Assembly: GCA_964348685.1 (NCBI GenBank)
Contig: CAYGDM010000023.1
Location: forward strand, 1 to 14,786
Source: DALYDP01 sp964348685
GTDB taxonomy: Bacteria; Patescibacteriota; Gracilibacteria; Peribacterales; Peribacteraceae
Reading direction: 5' to 3'
Length of the DNA: 14,786 bases
Both the position numbers and the translations under genes were made by a program. How positions within the stretch are numbered: the stretch's first letter is position 1; each line of letters begins with the position of its first letter. Positions 1 through 5,760 of this stretch are shown piece by piece. The notes below the pieces were generated by a model that did no database searches, was not told the origin of the DNA, and was given only the letters and a program-made list of their open reading frames with translations.

Positions 1-1
1 C

Positions 2-328
2 TTCTGGCTCGCGCTCGTGCCGTTCACGACCGCGTTCCTCGGCGAACATCCGGACATCCCGCTCGTCGCGTCGATCTACGCGGTCAACCTGGCGCTCGCG
101 GCGCTGGCATTCGCCTTCATGACGCAACACGCGCTCTTTCATGGTTGCTTCACCAACGCCGACGTTCCGGAAAAAGAACGCCGCGCGTTCGTGCGTCGCG
201 CGCGGATGGGTGCGGGACTGTACGCGCTCGCCGCGGTCCTCGCGTTCGGCAGCGTCTGGGTCACATGGGCGCTCTTCATCGCGATCCCGACGTACTACGT
301 GGTGCCGCGGCTGCTACATAAGGACTGA
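2..328 (+). CDS. TMEM175-family (DUF1211) membrane protein, C-terminal part, 5' truncated by window
   Basis: The reading frame is open from base 2 to a TGA at 326-328, so only the last 108 codons are present. It opens with FWLALVPFTTAFLGEHPDIP, which resembles the TMEM175/DUF1211 family pattern in which a helix ending in S/A-L-x-P-F-T/A-T precedes a LGEHP turn. It continues with a hydrophobic helix (about ASIYAVNLALAALAFAFM), a cytoplasmic basic stretch (EKERRAFVRRARMG), and a final pair of hydrophobic segments before the C-terminal RLLHKD. Members are small multi-pass proteins, and some are potassium channels. The ion-selective first helix would lie outside the window, so channel function is inferred. 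The frame is clearly coding, but the true start cannot be seen. Confidence 0.72.
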   Translation, partial: FWLALVPFTTAFLGEHPDIPLVASIYAVNLALAALAFAFMTQHALFHGCFTNADVPEKERRAFVRRARMGAGLYALAAVLAFGSVWVTWALFIAIPTYYVVPRLLHKD

Positions 329-356
329 GAAGGTGGGAATCCGCGGTTCGTACGGG

Positions 357-373
357 TAGAATAATAAACCCCC
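357..373 (+). promoter_or_regulatory. -10 element and very short leader of the sigma factor gene
   Basis: TAGAAT at 357-362 lies 11 bases before the ATG at 374. An overlapping TAATAA at 362-367 lies 6 bases before it. Either would place transcription start within about 5 bases of the start codon. No Shine-Dalgarno is present: the bases before ATG are ACCCCC. Confidence 0.5.
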
Positions 374-1387
374 ATGACGACACCCGATACATTCCCGGAC
401 GATCATGAACCTGCGACGTTTGATCTGCCTGAACCAAGCCTTGAAGACATTCAAGAAATCGAAGACGAGGTTATTCCGAAAGAACTGAAGAAAAAGAACC
501 TGAAGAAAGGGCTGAAGAAACGGCTACGGAAAGAAGTGACGGATGAAACCGTGCTGGATGAGATCACGCACATGCTCAACACCCAGTGCAGCCACCCGCT
601 CTTGGGAAAGGACGAATCATGCAGGCTCGTGCTTCTGGCAAAAGAGGGTGACAAAGTTGCGCGTGATACGGTGATTCTAAGCAACCAACGGCTCATCGTA
701 TCGATAGCGAAACGTTTCGTAGGCCTCGGAATGGATCTCGTCGAATTAGTATCTGAAGGAAACATCGCATTGTCCACCGCCCTAAAAAATCATACACCCA
801 ACGACGGTTATGTATTTTCGACGTATGCAACATGGTATATCCGCGGCGCTATAGCGCGGGCAGTAGCCGATAAAGGTAGAACGATCCGTATTCCCGTAGA
901 AGTCGTCTACGAACTCTACGCAATAAAAAAGGAGGAAGAGCGGTACACAATGAAAAAAGGACATAAGCCGTCGACCAAGAAGCTCTCCGAACTGACCGGT
1001 TTTCCTCTGGAAAAAATCGAATTTTTGAAGAAAGCGCGGAAACGCCCCGCCAGCCTGAACGCCCTCGTCAACGGTAATGAAAAAACAGAAATGGGAGCGC
1101 TTGTCGAAGCGGCGAGTGAGATAGACGAAAATTCCCGCATCCATGCAGAGGAGGTGCGTGCGGCGATCAAAAAGGCCCTGACCGAAAACAACGATCTCTC
1201 TCCCCTTCAAAAAATAATCTTCGAACTCAGGTTCGGCGTGAATGGGCAAGTGCACAATACGAGAGAAATCGCAGCAATAACGGGGAAAGACACATGGCGC
1301 GTAAACGAACATATACAATTCATCAAACGATCGCTGCGCAACCATCCCGAACTCAAAGAACTGCTCGATGTGCAGCCAGGAAAGTAG
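374..1387 (+). CDS. RNA polymerase sigma-70 family factor, divergent
   Basis: This 337-aa protein directs RNA polymerase to promoters. Residues 103-175 match sigma region 2: NQRLIVSIAKRF, a DLVELVSEGNIAL segment, and FSTYATWYIRGAIARAVADK followed by RTIRIP, the core-binding and -10 melting/recognition helices. Residues 197-230 resemble region 3. Residues 275-325 resemble region 4 (LSPLQKIIFELRFGVNG), but its DNA-reading helix (GKDTWRVNEHIQFIKRSLR) is far from the usual V-T-R-E-R-I-R-Q-I-E pattern. The N-terminus is acidic, followed by a Lys-rich patch at 37-53. Base composition is lower in GC than the neighbours and ATA codons are frequent, so the gene may have been acquired or may have a different codon regime. 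It could be an alternative sigma or a drifted primary one. The sigma-70 assignment is firm, the class is not. Confidence 0.9.
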   Translation: MTTPDTFPDDHEPATFDLPEPSLEDIQEIEDEVIPKELKKKNLKKGLKKRLRKEVTDETVLDEITHMLNTQCSHPLLGKDESCRLVLLAKEGDKVARDTVILSNQRLIVSIAKRFVGLGMDLVELVSEGNIALSTALKNHTPNDGYVFSTYATWYIRGAIARAVADKGRTIRIPVEVVYELYAIKKEEERYTMKKGHKPSTKKLSELTGFPLEKIEFLKKARKRPASLNALVNGNEKTEMGALVEAASEIDENSRIHAEEVRAAIKKALTENNDLSPLQKIIFELRFGVNGQVHNTREIAAITGKDTWRVNEHIQFIKRSLRNHPELKELLDVQPGK

Positions 1388-1399
1388 AGGAAATAACAA

Positions 1400-2806
1400 T
1401 CACGACGCTGCACCTTCATCGATGATGATTTCTTCGGCGACCTCGCGCTCGACCTCGCCGAGGAGGTCCTTCTTCTTCCACGTGCCGCGCATGTACCACA
1501 ACACCACGACGAGCGTGGAGAGCGCGTTCGCGACCGCAAAGGACCACCAGATGCCGACCGAACCCATGACGAACGTGACGGAAAACAGGTACGCGAGCGG
1601 GAACTGGATGAAATACTGCGACACGATCGTGAGGATCATCGACGCTTTCGTATCGCCCGCGCCGCGCATGGTGCCCGTGAGGACCATCTGCCAGCCCATG
1701 AGGCCGAACGTGGGGGCGAGGATGCGGATGAATTGCGCGGCTTGGTCGATGGCGACGCCTCCTTCGGGCATGAACACCGCCGTCAGCGGACGCGCGACGA
1801 CGAACAGCACGATGCCGGCGATCGTCAGCACGACGAACGAAAGAATCGAACCGATGCGGTTCGTTTCGATCGCGCGGTCCATCTTGCGGGCGCCGATGTT
1901 CTGACCGACCAATGCGGACGTCGCGATCGACAGGCCCATGGCGGGGATGACGATGAACGTGAGGACACGGATGCCGATGCCGTACGCGGCGAGCGTGACA
2001 GTGCCGAACGACGCGACGAGGGCCGTCATGATCGTGAAGCCGAACGCGCGCGACGATTGCTCGATCGACGACGGGAACCCGATGAAGAACGCGCGCTTCA
2101 TGAATGCGAAATCAGGCGTAAAGTCGGACATTTTCAGGTGCAGGCCGTGCTTGCCGCCGAGGAGGACCGCGAAGCCGATGATGGTGGCGATCGCCTGCGT
2201 GAAGAGCGTCGCGAGCGCGGCGCCCGATACGCCCCACGCGGGAATGGGACCCCAACCGAAAATGAAGAGCGGATCGAGGATCGCGTTGAGGATGACGGTG
2301 AGAAACACGATGCGCATGGGGGCTTTCACCGATCCGAGCCCGCGCATGAGCGACTCGAACACGAAGTACCCGAACACGAACACGAACCCGAGGAACGTGA
2401 CCTGCATGTACCGCGTCGCGTCGGCGAGGATGTCGGGACCCGCGCCCATGAGACGCATGATCTGTTCGCTGAAGAGATAGCCGAAGACGGATATGATGAT
2501 GGACACGAAAAACACCATGAGGAACGTCTGCGCCGCGACGTGGTTCATCGCTTTCTCGTCGTTACGTCCTTTGTACTGCGCGATGAGCACCGTCCCGGCG
2601 ATCGGCAGCCCGCCGCCGAGGGCGATGAGGAGGAAGTTGACCGGAAACGTGAGCGACACGGCGGCAACGGCCTCGGCGCTGAGGCGCCCGACCCAGAAAG
2701 TATCGATGATCTGGTACATCGTCTGCAGCACGCTCGATAGCACGATCGGAACGGCTATCCGAATGAGCGCCTTCGGGATGGAACCTTCAGTCAGGGAGTG
2801 CTGCAT
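1400..2806 (-). CDS. MATE family multidrug/Na+ antiporter-type efflux transporter
   Basis: This 468-aa multi-pass membrane protein begins MQHSLTEGSIPKALIRIAVP and has about twelve hydrophobic segments arranged as two similar halves, as in the MATE family. Recognisable stretches are VLQTMYQIIDTFWVGRL in helix 1, the GGGLPIAGTVLIAQYKG segment, FVFESLMRGLGSVKAP between the halves, and TGTMRGAGDTKASM in the second half. The family exports cationic drugs or metabolites using H+ or Na+ gradients; the substrate here is unknown. A GTG nine codons upstream (2833) is also in frame, but the ATG at 2806 sits just after a TATACA -10 box, so it is preferred. The tail is acidic (EREVAEEIIIDEG). It converges on the sigma factor gene with 12 bases between the stops and no visible terminator. 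Confidence 0.93.
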   Translation of the reverse strand: MQHSLTEGSIPKALIRIAVPIVLSSVLQTMYQIIDTFWVGRLSAEAVAAVSLTFPVNFLLIALGGGLPIAGTVLIAQYKGRNDEKAMNHVAAQTFLMVFFVSIIISVFGYLFSEQIMRLMGAGPDILADATRYMQVTFLGFVFVFGYFVFESLMRGLGSVKAPMRIVFLTVILNAILDPLFIFGWGPIPAWGVSGAALATLFTQAIATIIGFAVLLGGKHGLHLKMSDFTPDFAFMKRAFFIGFPSSIEQSSRAFGFTIMTALVASFGTVTLAAYGIGIRVLTFIVIPAMGLSIATSALVGQNIGARKMDRAIETNRIGSILSFVVLTIAGIVLFVVARPLTAVFMPEGGVAIDQAAQFIRILAPTFGLMGWQMVLTGTMRGAGDTKASMILTIVSQYFIQFPLAYLFSVTFVMGSVGIWWSFAVANALSTLVVVLWYMRGTWKKKDLLGEVEREVAEEIIIDEGAAS

Positions 2807-2817
2807 AGAGCGGACAG

Positions 2818-2823
2818 TGTATA
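2818..2823 (-). promoter_or_regulatory. -10 box of the MATE gene
   Basis: On the minus strand TATACA lies 11 bases before the ATG at 2806, which would give a leader of about 4-5 bases. No Shine-Dalgarno is visible. The palindromes ATTCGT-G-ACGAAT (2862-2874) and CACGTG (2831-2836) lie upstream and could be operators. Confidence 0.45.
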
Positions 2824-2896
2824 GATAGTTCACGTGTCTAACAATGACGAAAACGGCTCATATTCGTGACGAATCACTCCCCTTCTTTCACGATTA

Positions 2897-2917
2897 TTGA
2901 ACACAATTTGTATTCAA
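2897..2917. repeat. 21-bp palindrome, site A (TTGAAYACAW-n-WTGTRTTCAA family)
   Basis: The arms TTGAACACAA and TTGTATTCAA are separated by one base, with one mismatched pair. The site overlaps the Nudix stop codon (2914-2916) and lies upstream of the MATE gene. Related copies are at 5639-5659 and 7311-7331. It is either a regulator-binding site or a 3' RNA element. Confidence 0.55.
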
Positions 2918-3339
2918 TTTTTGAGCCTTCTGTAGGCCGCGAACGCTTCGCGAATGTTGGAAGCCAATGGATAGTCGCCGTCCTTCATTGGATCGATCCA
3001 CTCGAACGCATCGTGATCCGTACCCAAAACGACGTCGCCGGCCGGTGCCTGACATGCAATGAAGGTCGCGACGATATGCCACTGCTCGCCGCGCGGCGCG
3101 GGACGCCATTCTCCCATGTGAAACGGCGTGCCGAATCCAACATCGAGCCCCGTCTCCTCCTTCACTTCCCTCTTCAATCCGTCCGCGAAGTTCTCGCCGG
3201 GCGACAACCGTCCGCCGGGCACGTCGTACTTTCCCGTTTGCGTACTATCGACGTACGAACCGGATTCGCGAAGGATGAGAATCTTGCCATCGCGTTCGAT
3301 AAATGCTTTGAGTGCGACGAAGAGTTTTGGATCGGTCAT
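2914..3339 (-). CDS. Nudix hydrolase
   Basis: This 141-aa protein has a complete Nudix box at residues 43-65: G43, E49, then R57-E58-V-x-E61-E62-x-G64-L65, matching G-x5-E-x7-R-E-U-x-E-E-x-G-U. The glutamates bind the metal that activates water to hydrolyse a nucleoside-diphosphate-linked substrate. PGGRLSPGE precedes it as usual, and the C-terminal half (EWIDP, ASNIREAFAAYR) fits the single-domain MutT-like fold. The specific substrate cannot be told. The frame stays open far upstream, but the ATG at 3339 is chosen because an extended -10 (TGC-TATGAT) ends 6 bases before it. The DoxX-like gene lies upstream on the same strand behind a terminator, so this gene is probably transcribed alone. 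It ends inside palindrome site A. Confidence 0.95.
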   Translation of the reverse strand: MTDPKLFVALKAFIERDGKILILRESGSYVDSTQTGKYDVPGGRLSPGENFADGLKREVKEETGLDVGFGTPFHMGEWRPAPRGEQWHIVATFIACQAPAGDVVLGTDHDAFEWIDPMKDGDYPLASNIREAFAAYRRLKN

Positions 3340-3345
3340 AGGAGA

Positions 3346-3354
3346 ATCATAGCA
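3346..3354 (-). promoter_or_regulatory. Extended -10 promoter of the Nudix gene (leaderless)
   Basis: On the minus strand TGC-TATGAT is followed by TCTCCT and then the ATG. A start site 7 bases after the -10 would be the A of the AUG itself. No -35 is evident; the promoter directly abuts the T-tract of the upstream terminator. Confidence 0.6.
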
Positions 3355-3381
3355 AATAAAACGGCCCTCGCGGACCGTTTT
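3354..3381 (-). terminator. Intrinsic terminator of the DoxX-like gene
   Basis: On the minus strand AAAACGG pairs with CCGTTTT around a CGCGA-containing loop (3358-3381) and runs into TTTTATTTG. It separates the DoxX-like gene from the Nudix promoter. Confidence 0.75.
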
Positions 3382-3403
3382 GGATTCGTTGAAAAGAAAT
3401 GGA

Positions 3404-3793
3404 TCACGCGATGGTCTTGCCCTGCGCGCGCCAGAGCAACTCCGGATTACGGAAGTACGCGCCGATCGTGAGCACGACGAGCGTAACGATGAGCGGAGAA
3501 TATTCGGCGACGCTGAAGCCGTGCGTGATGTTCGTGGCAAGCGCGCCGGCGTAGTAACCGACCATCAGCACGAAGCCGACGGTGGACGTGCGGGGAATGA
3601 CATACAGGATGACGAGGATGATCTTCACGACGCCGAGCGCGAAGAGGATCTCAAGGACGCCGAGGCGCGTGGCGATGTCGATGCCCGCCTGGTTACCCTC
3701 GAGAGGAAGCATGTTCATGACCGCGCTGAAGAGGGTCCAGAGCGTCACGAGGCCGGCGCAGATCCATCCGATGATCGAAGAAACTTTGCTCAT
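3404..3793 (-). CDS. DoxX-like small membrane protein
   Basis: This 129-aa protein starts MSKVSSIIGWICAGLVTLW and has about four hydrophobic helices: near residues 5-27, the LGVLEILFALGVVKIILVILYVIP block, the TVGFVLMVGYYAGALATNITHG block, and SPLIVTLVVLTIGAYF. The pattern G-x-L-E-I-L-x-A-L-G followed by G-Y-x-A-G-A-L-A-T-x-x-x-H-G is typical of the DoxX-like superfamily, whose roles (redox, quinone-linked or sulfur metabolism) are mostly unproven. The longer open frame upstream lacks membrane character, and the ATG at 3793 begins the first helix, so that start is chosen. The pyrimidine-rich leader has no Shine-Dalgarno. It diverges from the TspO gene across a 95-base gap. Confidence 0.8.
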   Translation of the reverse strand: MSKVSSIIGWICAGLVTLWTLFSAVMNMLPLEGNQAGIDIATRLGVLEILFALGVVKIILVILYVIPRTSTVGFVLMVGYYAGALATNITHGFSVAEYSPLIVTLVVLTIGAYFRNPELLWRAQGKTIA

Positions 3794-3817
3794 AGAAAGA
3801 GGAAGAAAGGAAAGATA

Positions 3818-3833
3818 GCCGCAGTATAGCGGC
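3818..3833 (-). promoter_or_regulatory. -10 box of the DoxX-like gene inside an inverted repeat
   Basis: On the minus strand TATACT (3823-3828) is exactly bracketed by GCCGC and GCGGC, a perfect 5-bp inverted repeat with the -10 as its centre. It lies 29 bases before the ATG, giving a leader of about 22 bases. The repeat could be an operator. Confidence 0.5.
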
Positions 3834-3876
3834 GGAAGTCGTGTGAAGCATGTCATCGCGCACCTTCCTGTTCGTC

Positions 3877-3882
3877 TATACT
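3877..3882 (+). promoter_or_regulatory. -10 box of the TspO operon (leaderless)
   Basis: TATACT is followed by CAACAT and then the ATG at 3889, so the transcript should start at the AUG. No Shine-Dalgarno is visible and no good -35 is seen. Confidence 0.6.
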
Positions 3883-3888
3883 CAACAT

Positions 3889-4293
3889 ATGAACGAATCG
3901 ATGCAGTGGTACGCGGAACTCCTGAAACCGTCATGGGCGCCGCCCGCGTGGGTATTCGGCCCGGTGTGGTCTGTCTTGTACGTGATCATCGCGATCTCGT
4001 TCGGTGCCGTGCTCGTGCTCGCCATCCAAAAAAAGATCCCGCGGACCGTCCTGATTCCGTTCGCGATCAACCTCGCCTCGAACGCGCTCTACTCGCCGAT
4101 CCAGTTCCAACTGCGCAGCAACGAACTCGCGAGCGTTGATATCCTCATCGTTCTCGGAAGCCTCGCATGGGCGATGGCCGCCGTATGGCCGCATCAGAAG
4201 TGGATCGCCTACGCGCAAGTCCCCTACTTCTGCTGGGTCGCGTTCGCCACCTTCCTGCAGCTCACGATCACGTATTTGAACTATGGCGCGTAA
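3889..4293 (+). CDS. TspO/MBR family tryptophan-rich membrane protein
   Basis: This 134-aa protein carries the family signature near its N-terminus (WYAELLKPSWAPPAWVFGPV then WSVLYVIIAISFGA) and the family ending PYFCWVAFATFLQLTITYLN. TspO proteins are five-helix membrane proteins that bind porphyrins and other hydrophobic ligands. It is somewhat shorter than the usual 150-170 residues, and the N-x-x-W-S/P loop is changed to NALYSPIQF. An upstream in-frame ATG at 3850 would place the -10 box inside the gene, so 3889 is preferred. The next gene starts inside its last four codons (11-base overlap), so the two are probably co-translated. Confidence 0.92.
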   Translation: MNESMQWYAELLKPSWAPPAWVFGPVWSVLYVIIAISFGAVLVLAIQKKIPRTVLIPFAINLASNALYSPIQFQLRSNELASVDILIVLGSLAWAMAAVWPHQKWIAYAQVPYFCWVAFATFLQLTITYLNYGA

Positions 4294-4801
4294 AAAACCA
4301 GTCGCCGTGCACGTCGCAGACCTGATGCAAACGGCGGACTACGTGCTCAGCGAACCCGAAGGGAAAAACTTCGACCCGCGCTTCACGCCGGACCTCACGC
4401 CGAAGGAAATGCTCGCGCTCGGGGTGTTCGGCGGAACGTACATGACCGATTGCCGGGATGAATTCCCAACGGATTGGTTCACGGACGCGAAGATGTCGCC
4501 CGACGGAAAGAAACACAAAGAGTTGAATTTTTTCGGCGTGAACGCGAGTCAACCGCTCTCGGTATGGCAGAAGAAAGGATGGATCCACCCTGCCGACCCA
4601 CGCGGATGGTTCCAGTGGTACTGCCGTTACCACATGGGCCGGCGCCTGCCCGAAGAAGATGACCGACAAATTCGCCGGTGGCTCGCCATCAAACGCCACG
4701 TCACGCAGATCGTCCGCAACTGCAATCGCGGCGATGTCGCGTGCAGGCCTCGGCAACGCCAGGCCGTGCTGCATTGGGCGTACGACAGCAGAAAAATGTG
4801 A
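4283..4801 (+). CDS. Conserved protein of unknown function (172 aa)
   Basis: I recognise this as a widespread uncharacterised family but know no function. The strongly conserved-looking core is residues 30-125: FDPRFTPDLTPKEMLALGVF, GGTYMTDCRDEFP, NFFGVNASQPLSVWQKKGWI, and HPADPRGWFQWYCRYHMGRR. It is rich in Trp, Tyr and Pro. Cysteines at 57, 114, 147 and 154 could bind metal, although no standard spacing is seen. The C-terminus is basic (CRPRQRQAVLHWAYDSRKM). The protein is soluble. It overlaps the TspO gene by 11 bases and has no promoter of its own. Its TGA lies in the loop of the operon terminator. A degenerate copy of its last nine codons recurs at 5605-5634. Confidence 0.88.
   Translation: MARKKPVAVHVADLMQTADYVLSEPEGKNFDPRFTPDLTPKEMLALGVFGGTYMTDCRDEFPTDWFTDAKMSPDGKKHKELNFFGVNASQPLSVWQKKGWIHPADPRGWFQWYCRYHMGRRLPEEDDRQIRRWLAIKRHVTQIVRNCNRGDVACRPRQRQAVLHWAYDSRKM
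4773..4785 (+). repeat. 13-bp direct repeat, left copy
   Basis: ATTGGGCGTACGA in the last codons of the 172-aa gene is repeated exactly at 5606-5618, in the same codon phase. Together the copies bracket an 833-base unit containing the 191-codon gene. Confidence 0.7.
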
Positions 4802-4816
4802 ATTTTCTGCTTATTT
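4788..4816 (+). terminator. Intrinsic terminator of the TspO operon containing the stop codon in its loop
   Basis: GCAGAAAA (4788-4795) pairs perfectly with TTTTCTGC (4803-4810). The 7-base loop ATGTGAA contains the TGA stop (4799-4801). TTATTT follows. Confidence 0.7.
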
Positions 4817-4833
4817 AAGCCATTTATTGAATA

Positions 4834-4862
4834 TTGACATTATATAAAATATATTTTATTAT
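4834..4862 (+). promoter_or_regulatory. Canonical sigma-70 type promoter of the cassette gene
   Basis: A perfect TTGACA (4834-4839), a 17-base spacer, and TATTAT (4857-4862) lie in a strongly AT-rich stretch. The start would be near 4869, leaving a leader of about 79 bases. This is the only classical two-box promoter with a long leader in the window. Confidence 0.7.
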
Positions 4863-4898
4863 TACATTTAGTGTTCTTTTCAACACTGGCGAGTTCGG

Positions 4899-4925
4899 GG
4901 CTGCCCCTTGTGGGGCACCTATTTT
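4899..4925 (+). promoter_or_regulatory. Leader hairpin, attenuator-like
   Basis: TGCCCC (4902-4907) and GGGGCA (4912-4917) form a 6-bp GC-rich stem with loop TTGT, followed closely by ATTTTC. In the leader of the 191-aa gene it could be an attenuator or a structure affecting translation. Only the hairpin is seen directly. Confidence 0.5.
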
Positions 4926-4947
4926 CAAAACTTTGTGGAGAAGACTC

Positions 4948-5523
4948 ATGGACACACTCGTAGACAATGTGACTGATTTGGACATCGCACGCAGGCTTCT
5001 GCGGGAATCCGTGGAAGCGGCGAAGGGGCAATGGAAAAGCTCCGTTAGGATCGCGAACGGCTTCAAGCTGTCGGAATATCCATGGAAGGATCCCGGCATT
5101 CCGCTGGCAATCTTGGTGCAGATCGTTGAGTTTCCGAAATTCGGGGACATCCAACACTTCATCAACAATCCGTGCATGATGAGCGGAGACGAACCGACGG
5201 ATCGCATCCTCAGCTATCCACGGGATGATTCGTGGAAAAAAACCTTCGACGAACAAATCGCGGACCTGAAGCGCGGCGAAGAAGTAGCGACGATGCGATG
5301 CCTACTGACGTTCTTGTACGTAGCAACGTACGCAGGAAGCACGCCGGATGGTCGGTACGTCCGTTCGATCGACAAGACCGATGATGGACACCATCTGTGC
5401 GCAAAGTACTGGTGGAGTTCGAGTTGGGGCTGCCGGTCCATCGGCATCGTGAAGTACAGCGGTAAATTCCGAGACGAGGATCACACACTGGCAACGGTCC
5501 GACCTCCCCGAACTCCGTCATAA
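4948..5523 (+). CDS. Hypothetical protein, 191 aa, cassette gene
   Basis: No family was recognised. The ATG at 4948 is chosen over the upstream in-frame ATG at 4834 because GTGGAG (4935-4940) sits 7 bases before it as a Shine-Dalgarno and because 4834 falls in the promoter. The protein appears soluble. It has an amphipathic N-terminal part (residues 5-35), a middle block EYPWKDPGIPLAILVQIVEF, a helix at 95-128 (SWKKTFDEQIADLKRGEE then MRCLLTFLYVATYAG), and a compact aromatic/Cys C-terminus (HLCAKYWWSSSWGC then GIVKYSGKF). The Trp-rich tail and the leader layout resemble lineage-specific small accessory proteins of CPR genomes, but that is an impression. Own promoter, own leader hairpin, own terminator (5556-5583) and flanking repeats suggest an independently acquired unit. 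Confidence 0.8.
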   Translation: MDTLVDNVTDLDIARRLLRESVEAAKGQWKSSVRIANGFKLSEYPWKDPGIPLAILVQIVEFPKFGDIQHFINNPCMMSGDEPTDRILSYPRDDSWKKTFDEQIADLKRGEEVATMRCLLTFLYVATYAGSTPDGRYVRSIDKTDDGHHLCAKYWWSSSWGCRSIGIVKYSGKFRDEDHTLATVRPPRTPS

Positions 5524-5555
5524 AACGGAGGCAGATATGCTGCTTCCATCACACT

Positions 5556-5583
5556 ACACCCGGTCCACAAGACCGGGTGTTTT
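5556..5583 (+). terminator. Intrinsic terminator of the cassette gene
   Basis: A perfect 10-bp stem, ACACCCGGTC / GACCGGGTGT, with loop CACAA is followed by TTT-C. Confidence 0.85.
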
Positions 5584-5604
5584 CATGTTCGCTTCGGTAT
5601 ATGC

Positions 5605-5634
5605 GATTGGGCGTACGATGCGAGGAAGATCTGA
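5605..5634 (+). pseudogene. Remnant of the 3' end of a copy of the 172-aa conserved gene
   Basis: Read in phase, these bases encode DWAYDARKI and then TGA, against HWAYDSRKM and TGA at the end of the gene at 4283. The first 13 shared bases are identical, later codons differ mainly at third positions, and the stop falls at the same codon. Upstream of 5605 the frame (HVRFGIC) has no resemblance to the family. It is either the original gene end displaced by an insertion or the rest of a deleted duplicate. Confidence 0.6.
5606..5618 (+). repeat. 13-bp direct repeat, right copy
   Basis: ATTGGGCGTACGA is identical to 4773-4785 and lies within the gene-end remnant. Confidence 0.7.
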
Positions 5635-5638
5635 TATC

Positions 5639-5659
5639 TTGAATACATTATGTGTTCAA
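5639..5659. repeat. 21-bp palindrome, site B
   Basis: The arms TTGAATACAT and ATGTGTTCAA are separated by one base, with one T-G pair. The site lies 4 bases after the TGA of the remnant and about 100 bases upstream of the secreted DUF11 gene. Its reverse complement differs from site A at only three central positions. Confidence 0.55.
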
Positions 5660-5760
5660 AATAAGCAGTCACTGCGGCAAAGACGTAAAATTTGCCGCTT
5701 CTTGACACCATAACGATATATAGAGAGGATCTGTCCGTATTTTTTCTCTTTCACTTTCTT

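Noticed and set aside
1733..2740. 335-codon plus-strand ORF antisense to the MATE gene
   Set aside because: Arg/Asp/His/Glu-rich composition with no fold signal, on the opposite strand of a clear multi-helix transporter: a high-GC shadow frame.
2897..2917. Palindrome site A as an intrinsic terminator of the Nudix gene
   Set aside because: The stem is AT-rich with one mismatched pair and is followed by TAATCG, with no T-tract.
5702..5730. TTGACA as a full promoter of the secreted DUF11 gene
   Set aside because: No -10 at 16-18 bases: TATATA is only 9 bases away and GAGGAT at 17 is poor. Noted in the gene entry but not called.
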